A stretch of 64,000 nt of DNA, taken from Pilimelia terevasa (GTDB lineage: Bacteria > Actinomycetota > Actinomycetes > Mycobacteriales > Micromonosporaceae). Each line of letters begins with the position of its first letter. The stretch's first letter is position 1. Position numbers and translations under genes: made by a program. This document shows, in pieces, positions 8,555 through 16,814 of the stretch. The notes beneath the pieces are model-generated. The model was not told the origin of the DNA and did no database searches. It saw only the letters and a program-made list of their open reading frames with translations. The stretch lies in assembly GCF_014647915.1 (NCBI RefSeq), contig NZ_BMQC01000008.1, positions 124,001 through 188,000 on the forward strand, written 5' to 3'.

Positions 8555-9804
8555 TGGACCTGCTGCGCTTCGCCACCGCCGGCTCGGTCGACGACGGCAA
8601 GTCGACGCTGATCGGCCGGCTGCTGTACGACACCAAGTCGCTGTTCGCCGACCAGCTCGCCGCCGTCGAGGCGGTCTCCGCCGCCCGCGGCGACGACTAC
8701 ACCAACCTGGCGCTGCTCACCGACGGCCTGCGCGCCGAGCGGGAGCAGGGGATCACCATCGACGTGGCCTACCGCTACTTCGCCACGCCGCGGCGCAAGT
8801 TCATCATCGCCGACACCCCCGGCCACATCCAGTACACCCGCAACATGGTCACCGGGGCCTCGACCGCGGACCTCGCCCTCGTCCTGGTGGACGCGCGCAA
8901 GGGGCTGGTCGAGCAGTCGCGCCGGCACGCGTTCCTGTGCTCGCTGCTGCGGGTGCCGCACCTGGTGCTGTGCGTGAACAAGATGGACCTGGTGGACTGG
9001 TCGCAGGAGGTCTTCGAGGAGATCGCGGCGGAGTTCACCGCGTTCGCGGCGAAACTCGATGTGCCGGACCTCACCGTGATCCCGGTGTCGGCGCTGCACG
9101 GCGACAACATCGCCAGGCGGTCGGCGAACCTGCCCTGGTACGAGGGGCCCTCGCTGCTGCACCACCTGGAGCACGTGCACATCGCCAGCGACCGGAACCT
9201 GGTGGACGTGCGGTTCCCGGTCCAGTACGTGATCCGGCCCCAGTCCACGGCCCACCCGGACTACCGAGGGTACGCCGGCCAGGTCGCCTCGGGGGTGCTC
9301 AAGCCCGGCGACGAGGTCATGGTGCTGCCCTCGGGCTTCACCTCCACGATCACCCACATCGACACCGCCGACGGGCCGGTCGCGCAGGCGTATCCGCCCA
9401 TGTCGGTGACGATCCGGCTGGCCGACGAGATCGACATCGCCCGCGGTGACCTGATCTGCCGCCCGCACAACGCCCCCGCCACCGCCCAGGACATCGACGC
9501 GATGCTCTGCTGGATGGACGAGACGCGGCCGCTGCGCACCGGCGGCCGGTACGCGATCAAGCACACCACCCGGACGGCGCGCGCCGTGGTGCGCCAGCTC
9601 CACTACCGGCTGGACGTGAACTCGCTGCACCGCGACGAGGGCTCCGACGGGCTCACGCTCAACGAGATCGGCCGGGTCCGGCTGCGGACGACCCAGCCGC
9701 TGCTCGCCGACGCGTACCGCCGCAACCGCACCACCGGCGGCTTCATCCTCATCGACGAGTCCACCCACCGGACGGTCGCTGCCGGGATGATCGTCGACGG
9801 CTGA
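8554..9804 (+). CDS. cysN: Sulfate adenylyltransferase subunit 1 (GTPase)
   Basis: 416 residues, start ATG overlapping the cysD stop. The translation-factor GTPase motifs are present: GSVDDGKSTLIGRLL (P-loop), EREQGITIDVAYRYF (switch I), DTPGHIQYTRNM (G3) and NKMD (G4). Beta-barrel domains II and III follow. It lacks a fused C-terminal APS kinase (CysC) domain, which many actinobacterial CysN proteins have, and no cysC is seen nearby. PAPS formation, or direct APS reduction, must rely on genes elsewhere. A good hairpin follows the stop. Confidence 0.96.
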   Translation: MDLLRFATAGSVDDGKSTLIGRLLYDTKSLFADQLAAVEAVSAARGDDYTNLALLTDGLRAEREQGITIDVAYRYFATPRRKFIIADTPGHIQYTRNMVTGASTADLALVLVDARKGLVEQSRRHAFLCSLLRVPHLVLCVNKMDLVDWSQEVFEEIAAEFTAFAAKLDVPDLTVIPVSALHGDNIARRSANLPWYEGPSLLHHLEHVHIASDRNLVDVRFPVQYVIRPQSTAHPDYRGYAGQVASGVLKPGDEVMVLPSGFTSTITHIDTADGPVAQAYPPMSVTIRLADEIDIARGDLICRPHNAPATAQDIDAMLCWMDETRPLRTGGRYAIKHTTRTARAVVRQLHYRLDVNSLHRDEGSDGLTLNEIGRVRLRTTQPLLADAYRRNRTTGGFILIDESTHRTVAAGMIVDG

Positions 9805-9805
9805 C

Positions 9806-9829
9806 GCCGCCGGGCGGGGGACCGGCGGC
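9806..9829. terminator. Hairpin between cysN and the EamA gene
   Basis: GCCGCCGG (9806-9813) and CCGGCGGC (9822-9829) form an 8-bp stem with an 8-base loop, just after the cysN stop and between convergent genes. It probably ends both transcripts. Confidence 0.65.
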
Positions 9830-9876
9830 CGGATGAAGGGCTCGACCCTCGACTCGACCCCGGCCCGGTGTCGAGG

Positions 9877-10959
9877 TCACGTGGCCGCGCAGGTCTGGGG
9901 CGCGTCCCGCCGGCCCGCCGCGGCGGCGACCACCGCCGCCGGCTCGGGCAGTACCGGCGCCGGCTCGGGCAGATCCGGCGCCAGCTCGGGCAGAACCAGG
10001 CCCGGCTCGGGCAGAACCAGGTCCGGCTCGGGCAGAACCAGGCCCGGCTCGGGCAGGTCCGGGACCGGCCCGGCCGGCTCCGGCGCGGCCGTCGCGGACC
10101 GGGCGGACCAGGTCGAACCGGCGCTCGCGGCGACGACCGCCGCGACGGCCACCCAGCCCAGCGCGCCGAGGGGCTGCCCCAGCAGCAGCCAGCCCGCCAG
10201 CGCCGCCACGGCCGGTTCGAGGCTGAGCAGGACGCCGAACGTCCGGGTCGGCAGGCGGCGGAGGGCGACGAACTCCAGCGAGTACGGGATGACCGAGGCC
10301 AGCACCGCGGTACCCAGCACGAGCGGCAGCAGCTCCGGCCGGGCCAGCGCCGCCACCGCCCCGGGCGTACCGAAGGGCACCAGTGCCAGCGCCGCGACGC
10401 CGGTCGCCACCGCCAGGCCGCCGAGGCCCGGTACCGCCGCGCCGACCCGGGCGGTCACCACGATGTACCCCGCCCAGAACGCCCCCGCCACGAGCACCAG
10501 CGCGACGCCGACCGGGTCCAGCCCGCCGGCGCCCGGGGCATGCCCGGCGGTACCCAGCAGGACCACGCCGGCCAGCGCGAGCCCGACCCACAGCAGGTCC
10601 CGCGCGCGCCGCGAGAGCACGGCGGCCAGGGCGAGCGGGCCGAGGAACTCGATCGTGACGGCCGGGCCGAGCGGGATGCGGGCGATCGCCGCGTAGAAGG
10701 AGGCGTTCATGCCCGCCAGGCACAGCCCGAGCAGCGCCACGGCGCCCCACGGGCGGCGGTCCCACGCACGGACGGCCGGGCGGGCGGCGGCGAGCAGCAG
10801 GAGGCCGGCCAGCGCCAGCCGCAGCAGCGTCGTGCCGGCGGTACCGCCGGCCGGGAACAGGCGGGCCGCGCACGCGGCGCCGACCTGGAGCGAGACGCAG
10901 GCGCCCAGCACCGCGGCGACGGCGGGACCGCGGGACGCGGCGGTCGGCTGAAGATCCAT
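9877..10959 (-). CDS. EamA (DMT) family exporter with a repeat-encoded proline-rich tail
   Basis: 360 residues, ATG start. About ten membrane segments in two EamA halves (residues 15-140 and 150-275) mark a drug/metabolite transporter, closest in style to RhtA-type amino acid/homoserine exporters. GPAVTIEFLGPLALA and SLEPAVAALAGWLLLGQ are family hallmarks. The last 65 residues are unusual: a cytoplasmic tail of six heptads of the LVLPEPG type, encoded by a 21-bp tandem repeat. The gene is divergent from a LysR regulator 87 bp away, with a palindrome between. The transported compound is unknown. Confidence 0.88.
   Translation of the reverse strand: MDLQPTAASRGPAVAAVLGACVSLQVGAACAARLFPAGGTAGTTLLRLALAGLLLLAAARPAVRAWDRRPWGAVALLGLCLAGMNASFYAAIARIPLGPAVTIEFLGPLALAAVLSRRARDLLWVGLALAGVVLLGTAGHAPGAGGLDPVGVALVLVAGAFWAGYIVVTARVGAAVPGLGGLAVATGVAALALVPFGTPGAVAALARPELLPLVLGTAVLASVIPYSLEFVALRRLPTRTFGVLLSLEPAVAALAGWLLLGQPLGALGWVAVAAVVAASAGSTWSARSATAAPEPAGPVPDLPEPGLVLPEPDLVLPEPGLVLPELAPDLPEPAPVLPEPAAVVAAAAGRRDAPQTCAAT
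9941..10066. repeat. Six-unit 21-bp tandem repeat inside the exporter gene
   Basis: Six head-to-tail 21-bp units starting at 9941, 9962, 9983, 10004, 10025 and 10046, each beginning with RGCTCGGGCAG. Because 21 bp is seven codons, copy-number change keeps the reading frame. The units encode the Pro-Glu heptads of the EamA tail. Confidence 0.9.
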
Positions 10960-10984
10960 GCCTCCACGGTCGCGTCCCGGCAGC

Positions 10985-11013
10985 GTCCTGTCCAGCGAAC
11001 CTTTCTGGAGGAC
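10985..11013. promoter_or_regulatory. Interrupted palindrome between exporter and LysR gene (likely operator)
   Basis: In the 87-bp divergent gap, CCAG (10992-10995) and CTGG (11005-11008) flank nine bases, and outer arms GTCC (10985-10988) and GGAC (11010-11013) extend the symmetry. The 4-9-4 spacing is typical of LysR-type boxes, so this is the likely binding site for the adjacent regulator. Confidence 0.5.
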
Positions 11014-11046
11014 ACTGGTAAGCAGAACTGACGAATCGAGGGTGCC

Positions 11047-11979
11047 GTGCTGGACGTCCACCGCCTCCGCCTGCTCCGCGAACTGGACCGCCGCGGCACC
11101 CTCGCCGCCGTCGCCCGGGCGCTGTCCTACAGCCCCTCGGCCATCTCCCAGCAGCTCTCCCAGCTTGAGTCCGAGACCGGCGTACGCCTCCTGGAGCACG
11201 TCGGGCGCGGCGTCCGGCTGACCGCCCAGGGGCGCCTGCTCGTCACCCACGCCGACGCGGTCCTCGAACGCCTCGAACTGGCCGAGGCGGAGCTGGCCGC
11301 GTCGCTGACCGAGGTCACCGGCACCCTGCGCGTCGCCTCCTTCCAGTCGGTCCTGCTGGCGCTCATTCCCGCCGCCCTGTCCCAGCTCGCCGCCCGCCAC
11401 CCCCGGCTGCGGGTCGAGATCACGCAGCAGGACCCGGAGGCCGCGTTCGCCGGCCTCGTCGCCCACGACTTCGACCTGGTGCTCGGCGAGGAGTACCCCG
11501 GCCTGCCGCAGGCCCGGATGCCCGGGGTGGACGAGGCGGACCTCACCCGCGACGAACTGCGGCTGGCGGTACCCACCCGGGGGCCACTGGCGCTGCGCCG
11601 GCCGGAGCTGGCCGACCTGCGCGAGGTGCCGTGGGTCCTCGACCCCGCCGACTCGGTACCGGCCCGCTGGATGGTGGCGCTGTGCCGGGACGCGGGCTTC
11701 GAGCCCGACGTGCGGTTCGAGACGCCCGACCTGCTGCTGCACGTCCACCTCGTGGCGACCGGGCACGCGGTGGCGATGCTGCCCGACCTGCTCGGCGTCG
11801 GGGACCGGGCCGACCTGCGGCTGGTCGGCCTGCCGGGGCGGCCGCGGCGCCGGCTGTTCACCGGGGTCCGGCGGGGGGCGGCGCGGCATCCGCGGGTGCG
11901 CGCGTTCCGGGACAGCCTGCGCCACGGCCTCCGCGCCGCCGCCGGCCGGGTCACCGACGTCCATGGACAGGACACCTAG
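11047..11979 (+). CDS. LysR family transcriptional regulator
   Basis: 310 residues from a GTG. The N-terminal winged HTH (about residues 1-60: LRELDRRGTLAAVARALSYSPSAISQQLSQLE) is classic LysR, followed by the linker helix and a periplasmic-binding-like effector domain (TGTLRVASFQSVLLALIPAALSQLAARHP). It is divergent from the EamA exporter, the usual layout for a LysR protein controlling export of its own ligand. The last codons overlap the 3' end of the convergent STAND gene by 4 bp. The ligand is unknown. Confidence 0.93.
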   Translation: MLDVHRLRLLRELDRRGTLAAVARALSYSPSAISQQLSQLESETGVRLLEHVGRGVRLTAQGRLLVTHADAVLERLELAEAELAASLTEVTGTLRVASFQSVLLALIPAALSQLAARHPRLRVEITQQDPEAAFAGLVAHDFDLVLGEEYPGLPQARMPGVDEADLTRDELRLAVPTRGPLALRRPELADLREVPWVLDPADSVPARWMVALCRDAGFEPDVRFETPDLLLHVHLVATGHAVAMLPDLLGVGDRADLRLVGLPGRPRRRLFTGVRRGAARHPRVRAFRDSLRHGLRAAAGRVTDVHGQDT

Positions 11980-14900
11980 GGGCAGGCGGTCCGCGGGTGG
12001 TCGGGAAAGTCGGCCGCCAACCGGGCACAGACGTGGGGGTACGCCCGACCGGCGTCGACCGGCCACGGGATCACCGCGCTGTCGGCGCCGCCGGTGTACA
12101 AGGTGGCACCGTCAGGGCTCCACAGCGCGGTGGTCACGGCGGCCCGGTGCCCGCGCAGGGTCGCCGTCGACCGCCCGAGGGCGATATCCCAGAGGACGAC
12201 GGTGGTGTCGTGGCCCCCGCTGGCCAGCGTCCGGCCGTCGGGGCTGTACGCGAGCGCGTCCACCGCACCGGCGTGCGCAGGTCTGCCGGCGTACCGGAGC
12301 CGACCGGCCGCGGTGTCCCAGAACGAGATGGCGCCGTCGCCCCCGCCGAGCGCCACCTCGCCGAGGTCCGCCCGGACCGCGACGTCCACGACGTTGACGC
12401 CGCTGGCCCACACCGCGGTCGTGGCGCGGGCCGCGACGTCCCAGACGCTGATCACGCCGCCGGCGGTGACCGAGATCAGGCGTCGTCCGTCCGGGCTGAA
12501 GCGCACCGCGTAGATCCGACCGGGCTGGTGCAGGGCGGCCCGGAGGGCGCCGGTCCGGCCGTCGAAGAGGCGGATCGTGTCGTCGGTGCCGGCGACGGCG
12601 GCGGTTTCGGAGGCCGGGTGCAGGTCGCCGGCGAGCTGCCGGTCGTCGAAGCCACGCAGGGCGCGGACGCGTCGCCCGGCGGCAGCGTCCCACAGGTGCG
12701 CCTCGCGCTGGTACCAGGTCAGCAGCGGCTGGGCCGGGAGGGCGCGGGGAGGCTCCGGTGGTCCGGTCGGCGTCGCTGTCACGTCGGTGTGGTCGTCGGC
12801 GCGGACGCGGCGGCTGTCCGCGTCCCACAGCACGGTCTCCTGGGTGGCGACGCCGCCGACGATCTGCGGCGGGTTGGTCGCCGCGAGGGTGCGCCCGTCC
12901 GGGCTCTGGGCCAGGTTGCCGATCTCGCCCGGCGGGCCGGCCAGGGGCAGCGTGCCGCGTCGCCAGATCAGGGCGGTGCGGTCCCGGCCGCCGGAGGCGA
13001 TCGTCTCGCCGTCGGCGCTCACCGCGATGCTGTACGGCACGGTCGTGTTGCCAACGAGTTCGGCCCGGGGGCGGCCCCGCTCGACATCCCACCGGTACAC
13101 CACGCCGCCGGTGTCTCCGGTGATCAGCGTGTGCCCGTCGGGTGCGAACGCCATCGCCCGCACCCCGGCGTGGTGACCGCGCAGGATCCGCCGGAGCGCG
13201 CCGTTCGCCGCGTCCCTCAGGTACACCACGCCGGAGTCGCCGGCCGACGCCACCAGCCGGCCGCCCGGGGCGAACCGCACCTCCTCCGCCGGCTCCGCGC
13301 CGGCCGGGACAGTCCACCCGCGCCCGCCGGGGGCGAGCGCCCACACCGTCACGCGACCGTCCCCTCCGGTCACGGCCAGCCGGTCCCCGCCCGGGTTGAA
13401 GTGCAGGTCGGACCGGTCACCGCGGGGCATGGCGAAACGGTGCCGGACGGTGCCGTCCGACACCCGCCAGACCCGGACCTCGCCGCTGGTGAACACGGCC
13501 GCCAGCAGCGTCCCGTCGGGGCTGAACTCCACGCCGTTGACCGGGGCGGCCCCGCGGTGGATGACCCGCGGCTCGCCGGGGCGGGCAGGCTCCCACAGGC
13601 GCACCGTCCCGTCCAGCCCACCGGAGGAGAGCAGGGAGCCGCCCGGTTGGTAGGCGATCGTGCGGACCGCGCCGTCGTGCCCGAGCAGCCGGGTGCGGAC
13701 CCGGCGTCGGGCGAGGTCCCACACCCCGATGGCGCCGTCCTGGCCGGCGAGGGCGAGCTCCCGGTCGTCGGGGCTGAAGGCGACCTCCTTGACGGCGTCA
13801 CTGTGGACCAGGCGGCCGGCGTAGACCTGGTGCCCGGCCAGGCTCAGCAGCGCGCCGCGCGCCTCCACCGTGTCGGCCGCCCGGTACGCGCCGGCCGCCA
13901 GGGCGAGCGCCCGGGGTACGTCAGTCCGGGCGACGGCCGTCGCCTCGGCGGCGAGTTGCCGGGACAGGGCCGCCTGTCGCTGCGTCACGGCCTCCCGCCA
14001 CTGCCACAGGGCGGTACCCGCGCCGAGCAGAGCCAGCGTCAGCAGCACGGCGAGGCCGGCGGTGAGTCGCCGGATCTGGCGGGCGCGCCGGGTCGCGGCG
14101 GCCCGCTCCGCGTCCTCGGCGGACACCGCGGCGTGCAGGAACTCGCGCTCGACGGTGTTCAGCTCGGCGGCCCGCCCGGGTCGGTCGGCCCACTCGCGGG
14201 CGATCGTCAGGCGGGGGCCGCGGTACAGGTCGCCGTCCTCGCGGCCGAGGCCGTCCCAGACCGTGGCGGCGTCGGTGAGGCGGCGGTGGATCCGTAGGCT
14301 CTCCCGGTCCTCCGTCAGCCAGGCGCGCAGGCGCGGCCAGGTGGTGATGAGGGCCTCGTGGGCAATCTCCACGGTGTCCTCGCCGACGACCAGCAGGCGG
14401 GCGCGGGCGAACCGCTCGACGACCTCGGCCGTCGCGGGGCGGTCCAACTCGGCGGTGTACACCCGGCGCGGGGTGTCGGCCGTGCCCTCGCCGAGCGCCG
14501 TCAGGCGGGTGAGCAGGTCGCGCGCGGCGGCCTGCGCCGCGGCGCCGAGAGCGGCGTACTCCCGCTCGGCAGTCTGGGCGACCGCGCGGGTGAGTCCGCC
14601 GGTCGCCTCGTACGCCGCCAGGGTGAGCTGCGTACCCTGCCGGTGGCGCCACGTCTCCAGGAGGGCGTGCGAGACCAGCGGCAGCGCACCGGTCTGCCCC
14701 GCGGCGTCGGCGAGCACCTTGGTGACCAGCGCCCGCTCCACCGACAGGCCGGCCGTCCGCGCGGGGGCGGTCACCGCGCGGCTCAGCTCCTCCTCGGTCA
14801 TGGGGCCCAGGGGCGCGGTGGCGCCGGCCAGCGCCGTCGCCAGGCGCTCGTACCGCGCACAGTGGCCGTAGAAGTCGGGGCGGAGGGCGATCAGGACCAC

Positions 14901-15584
14901 GACCCCGGGCTCCGCCGCCGCGTCGAGCAGGACGTCGATGAAGTCGGCGCGCTGGGCGGCGTCGCGGCAGAGGGTGAAGACCTCCTCGAACTGGTCGACG
15001 GCGATCACCCCGGGCAGCGGCCCCGCTAGCGCGGCCCGGTGTTCGTCCATGGGCCGCTCGCCCGGGGTCACGATCAGCGGGGCCGCGCCGGCCTCCCCGG
15101 TGAGGGCGGGGACGAGGCCGGCCCGCAGTAGCGAGGACTTCCCGCTGCCGGAGGCCCCGACGACAGCGAGCAGGCCGGTGGCGCCGGCCCGGGCGGCGAG
15201 GTCGGCGATGAGCGCCTCCCGGCCGAAGTATCGGCCGGCGTCGCCGAGCTGGAAGCTGGCCAGGCCCAGGTACGGCGGCGCGTCGGCGTCCCGCCCGGTG
15301 CGGACGTTCGCCTGTGCCGTCAGTGCGGCGCTGGCCGCCCGCCAGCGCTCCTCCCACTCGGCCGGGTCGCCGCCGCAGGCGGCCACGAAGCCGCGGACGA
15401 CCGCCAGTCCGGGCAGTCGGCGGCCACCCGCCGCGTCGGACAGGGTGGACGGTGAGTAGCCGGCGCGGTCGGCCAGCGTCCGGTAGCCGGGGTTGCCGGC
15501 CGACCGCCGCAGGAGGCGGAGCGCCGCCGCGAACTCCTGGACGGGGCCAGCCGTGGGATCCAGTACCCGCTCCGGTCGCGCCAC
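11976..15584 (-). CDS. HTH-STAND ATPase-WD40 signalling protein
   Basis: 1202 residues from the GTG at 15584 (GGAGG 4 bp upstream); an ATG at 15668 in frame would add 28 residues but lacks a ribosome site. Order: Xre-like HTH (about residues 17-75), an FGRE-type entry to a STAND NTPase with Walker A GASGSGKSS (about 143-151) and Walker B VIAVDQFEEVF, then a long helical arm, one membrane segment (LTAGLAVLLTLALLGAGTALW), and about a dozen WD40 blades (SPDGRTLASGGHDTTVVLWD) to the end. Such STAND proteins are signal-dependent switches that oligomerise on ligand binding. No effector domain or partner gene is visible. Ligand unknown. Confidence 0.88.
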   Translation of the reverse strand: MARPERVLDPTAGPVQEFAAALRLLRRSAGNPGYRTLADRAGYSPSTLSDAAGGRRLPGLAVVRGFVAACGGDPAEWEERWRAASAALTAQANVRTGRDADAPPYLGLASFQLGDAGRYFGREALIADLAARAGATGLLAVVGASGSGKSSLLRAGLVPALTGEAGAAPLIVTPGERPMDEHRAALAGPLPGVIAVDQFEEVFTLCRDAAQRADFIDVLLDAAAEPGVVVLIALRPDFYGHCARYERLATALAGATAPLGPMTEEELSRAVTAPARTAGLSVERALVTKVLADAAGQTGALPLVSHALLETWRHRQGTQLTLAAYEATGGLTRAVAQTAEREYAALGAAAQAAARDLLTRLTALGEGTADTPRRVYTAELDRPATAEVVERFARARLLVVGEDTVEIAHEALITTWPRLRAWLTEDRESLRIHRRLTDAATVWDGLGREDGDLYRGPRLTIAREWADRPGRAAELNTVEREFLHAAVSAEDAERAAATRRARQIRRLTAGLAVLLTLALLGAGTALWQWREAVTQRQAALSRQLAAEATAVARTDVPRALALAAGAYRAADTVEARGALLSLAGHQVYAGRLVHSDAVKEVAFSPDDRELALAGQDGAIGVWDLARRRVRTRLLGHDGAVRTIAYQPGGSLLSSGGLDGTVRLWEPARPGEPRVIHRGAAPVNGVEFSPDGTLLAAVFTSGEVRVWRVSDGTVRHRFAMPRGDRSDLHFNPGGDRLAVTGGDGRVTVWALAPGGRGWTVPAGAEPAEEVRFAPGGRLVASAGDSGVVYLRDAANGALRRILRGHHAGVRAMAFAPDGHTLITGDTGGVVYRWDVERGRPRAELVGNTTVPYSIAVSADGETIASGGRDRTALIWRRGTLPLAGPPGEIGNLAQSPDGRTLAATNPPQIVGGVATQETVLWDADSRRVRADDHTDVTATPTGPPEPPRALPAQPLLTWYQREAHLWDAAAGRRVRALRGFDDRQLAGDLHPASETAAVAGTDDTIRLFDGRTGALRAALHQPGRIYAVRFSPDGRRLISVTAGGVISVWDVAARATTAVWASGVNVVDVAVRADLGEVALGGGDGAISFWDTAAGRLRYAGRPAHAGAVDALAYSPDGRTLASGGHDTTVVLWDIALGRSTATLRGHRAAVTTALWSPDGATLYTGGADSAVIPWPVDAGRAYPHVCARLAADFPDHPRTACP

Positions 15585-15816
15585 GGTGCCTCCCCGCGCC
15601 GTCTCCGACGTTTCGGGCCCGGCTGTCCCGCGGCGGCGCGCGCCGACTCTATCGACGCGGTCTGCCATCAGCCCACGCCGGCCCAGCCGCGTCCGCGTGC
15701 GTGGCGGCCGGTGGCGGTGGCGGGTGGCTGCCGGCCGTCCGAAGTGGTACGCATGAGTGGTCCCCCGATCACGTGGCGGTGTCGCGCTGACACCTTCAGT
15801 GAAAGGGAGTGCGCCG

Positions 15817-15900
15817 TTGTTCGATACTGCTGAGATCGCCGAACAACGTCCGTTGTCCGACGGGTCGATGTTCGTGCAGGTGGGGACGGTGGTGGGCTAG
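15817..15900 (+). CDS. Possible 27-residue peptide gene
   Basis: A short frame beginning TTG at 15817 with GGGAG 7 bp upstream, ending TAG at 15898. The peptide starts FDTAEIAEQRPLSDG and ends SMFVQVGTVVG: an acidic first half and a hydrophobic second half. An in-frame GTG at 15799 has no ribosome site. Its stop overlaps the stop of the convergent GT2 gene through a shared CTAG. It could be a small regulatory or leader peptide, or a precursor peptide, or chance. No modifying enzyme gene lies next to it. Confidence 0.3.
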   Translation: MFDTAEIAEQRPLSDGSMFVQVGTVVG

Positions 15901-16814
15901 ATCCCGCGACCACGGCGGTGCAGAAGGCGGAGCAGCCGGTCCGGGCCCACCACGCCCGAGGCGACCGCAAGGGCCAAGTACGCCCGCGGCTCCGCGGCCG
16001 CGGCCCGCACCGTGCGGGCCGCCCAACGGAGCGCGGCCCGGCGGTTGCCGGCGGCCGCCTCGGCGAACGCGATCTGCCCCCGCAGCCGCGCGGTTCCGCG
16101 CGGCACGGAGTCGAACTCCGGGTACCGGTCGAGCAGCCAGCGCAGCGCCGCGGAGATCGTCCGCCACCGGGCGGTGAAGAACGACTGCGCGTGCCACCGG
16201 ACCTCGACCAGCGGTGTCGGGAGATTTCGCACCGGTGTGCGGCGGGCGGCGCGCAGCAGGAGTTCGTAGTCCTCGGCGTAGCTGCCGGGGATGGTCTCGT
16301 CGACCAGGCCGATGCCGTCCACCAGTGCGTCCCGGCGGAACAGGAACGTCGACGGGTGCAGCGTGGTGAGCCTGTCCCGCAGCAGGGCGGCGAGGGGCAC
16401 GCGGGTGTCGGCGAGGGTCCGGTCGGTGGTGTGGTCGGCGTACCGGACGCGGATGCCGGTGCACACCAGCTCCGCCCCCGGGTCGGCGGCGAGGGCGGCC
16501 GTCTGGGCGGCGAGCTTGCCGGGCAGCCACACGTCGTCGTCGTCGCAGAAGGCCACCAGGTCGCCGGTGGCCGCGAGGATGCCGGTGTTGCGGGCGCCGG
16601 CCAGCCCGGGCGTGCGGTCGTTGCCGAGGACCCGCACCCGGTACCGGTCGTCGCCGCCGGCCAGGGCCGCGTCGGGGGCGCTCTGGTCGAAGACGACGAG
16701 GACCTCCACGCCGCCGGGGTGGTGCTGGGCGCGCAGCGCGGCCAGCGCCGCGCGCAGCAGTGTCGGGCGGTCCCTGGTGGGGACCACCACGCTGACCCGT
16801 CCGGCCGTGCTCAT
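15897..16814 (-). CDS. Family 2 glycosyltransferase, exopolysaccharide locus
   Basis: 305 residues, last gene of the leftward polysaccharide operon. The GT-A fold shows VSVVVPTRDRP at the N-terminus, the GLAGARNTGI segment and the FCDDDDVWLP donor/metal motif (about residues 93-102), then the acceptor-site SYAEDYELLLR. It is soluble, so it would add one sugar to a lipid-linked repeat unit at the cytoplasmic membrane face. Its ATG overlaps the stop of the sulfotransferase (ATGA), so the two proteins are made together. Sugar donor unknown. Confidence 0.9.
   Translation of the reverse strand: MSTAGRVSVVVPTRDRPTLLRAALAALRAQHHPGGVEVLVVFDQSAPDAALAGGDDRYRVRVLGNDRTPGLAGARNTGILAATGDLVAFCDDDDVWLPGKLAAQTAALAADPGAELVCTGIRVRYADHTTDRTLADTRVPLAALLRDRLTTLHPSTFLFRRDALVDGIGLVDETIPGSYAEDYELLLRAARRTPVRNLPTPLVEVRWHAQSFFTARWRTISAALRWLLDRYPEFDSVPRGTARLRGQIAFAEAAAGNRRAALRWAARTVRAAAAEPRAYLALAVASGVVGPDRLLRLLHRRGRGI

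Noticed and set aside
9941-10066. A CRISPR-like array
   Set aside because: The units are 21 bp head to tail with no spacers and code for protein heptads.
11976-15584. A complete antiphage defence system
   Set aside because: STAND and WD40 domains suggest this, but no effector, nuclease or toxin domain exists in the protein or beside it.
16085-16125. A tRNA-like GGAGTCGAACTCCGG segment
   Set aside because: It lies inside the GT2 coding sequence and no cloverleaf forms around it; no tRNA was found in the window.
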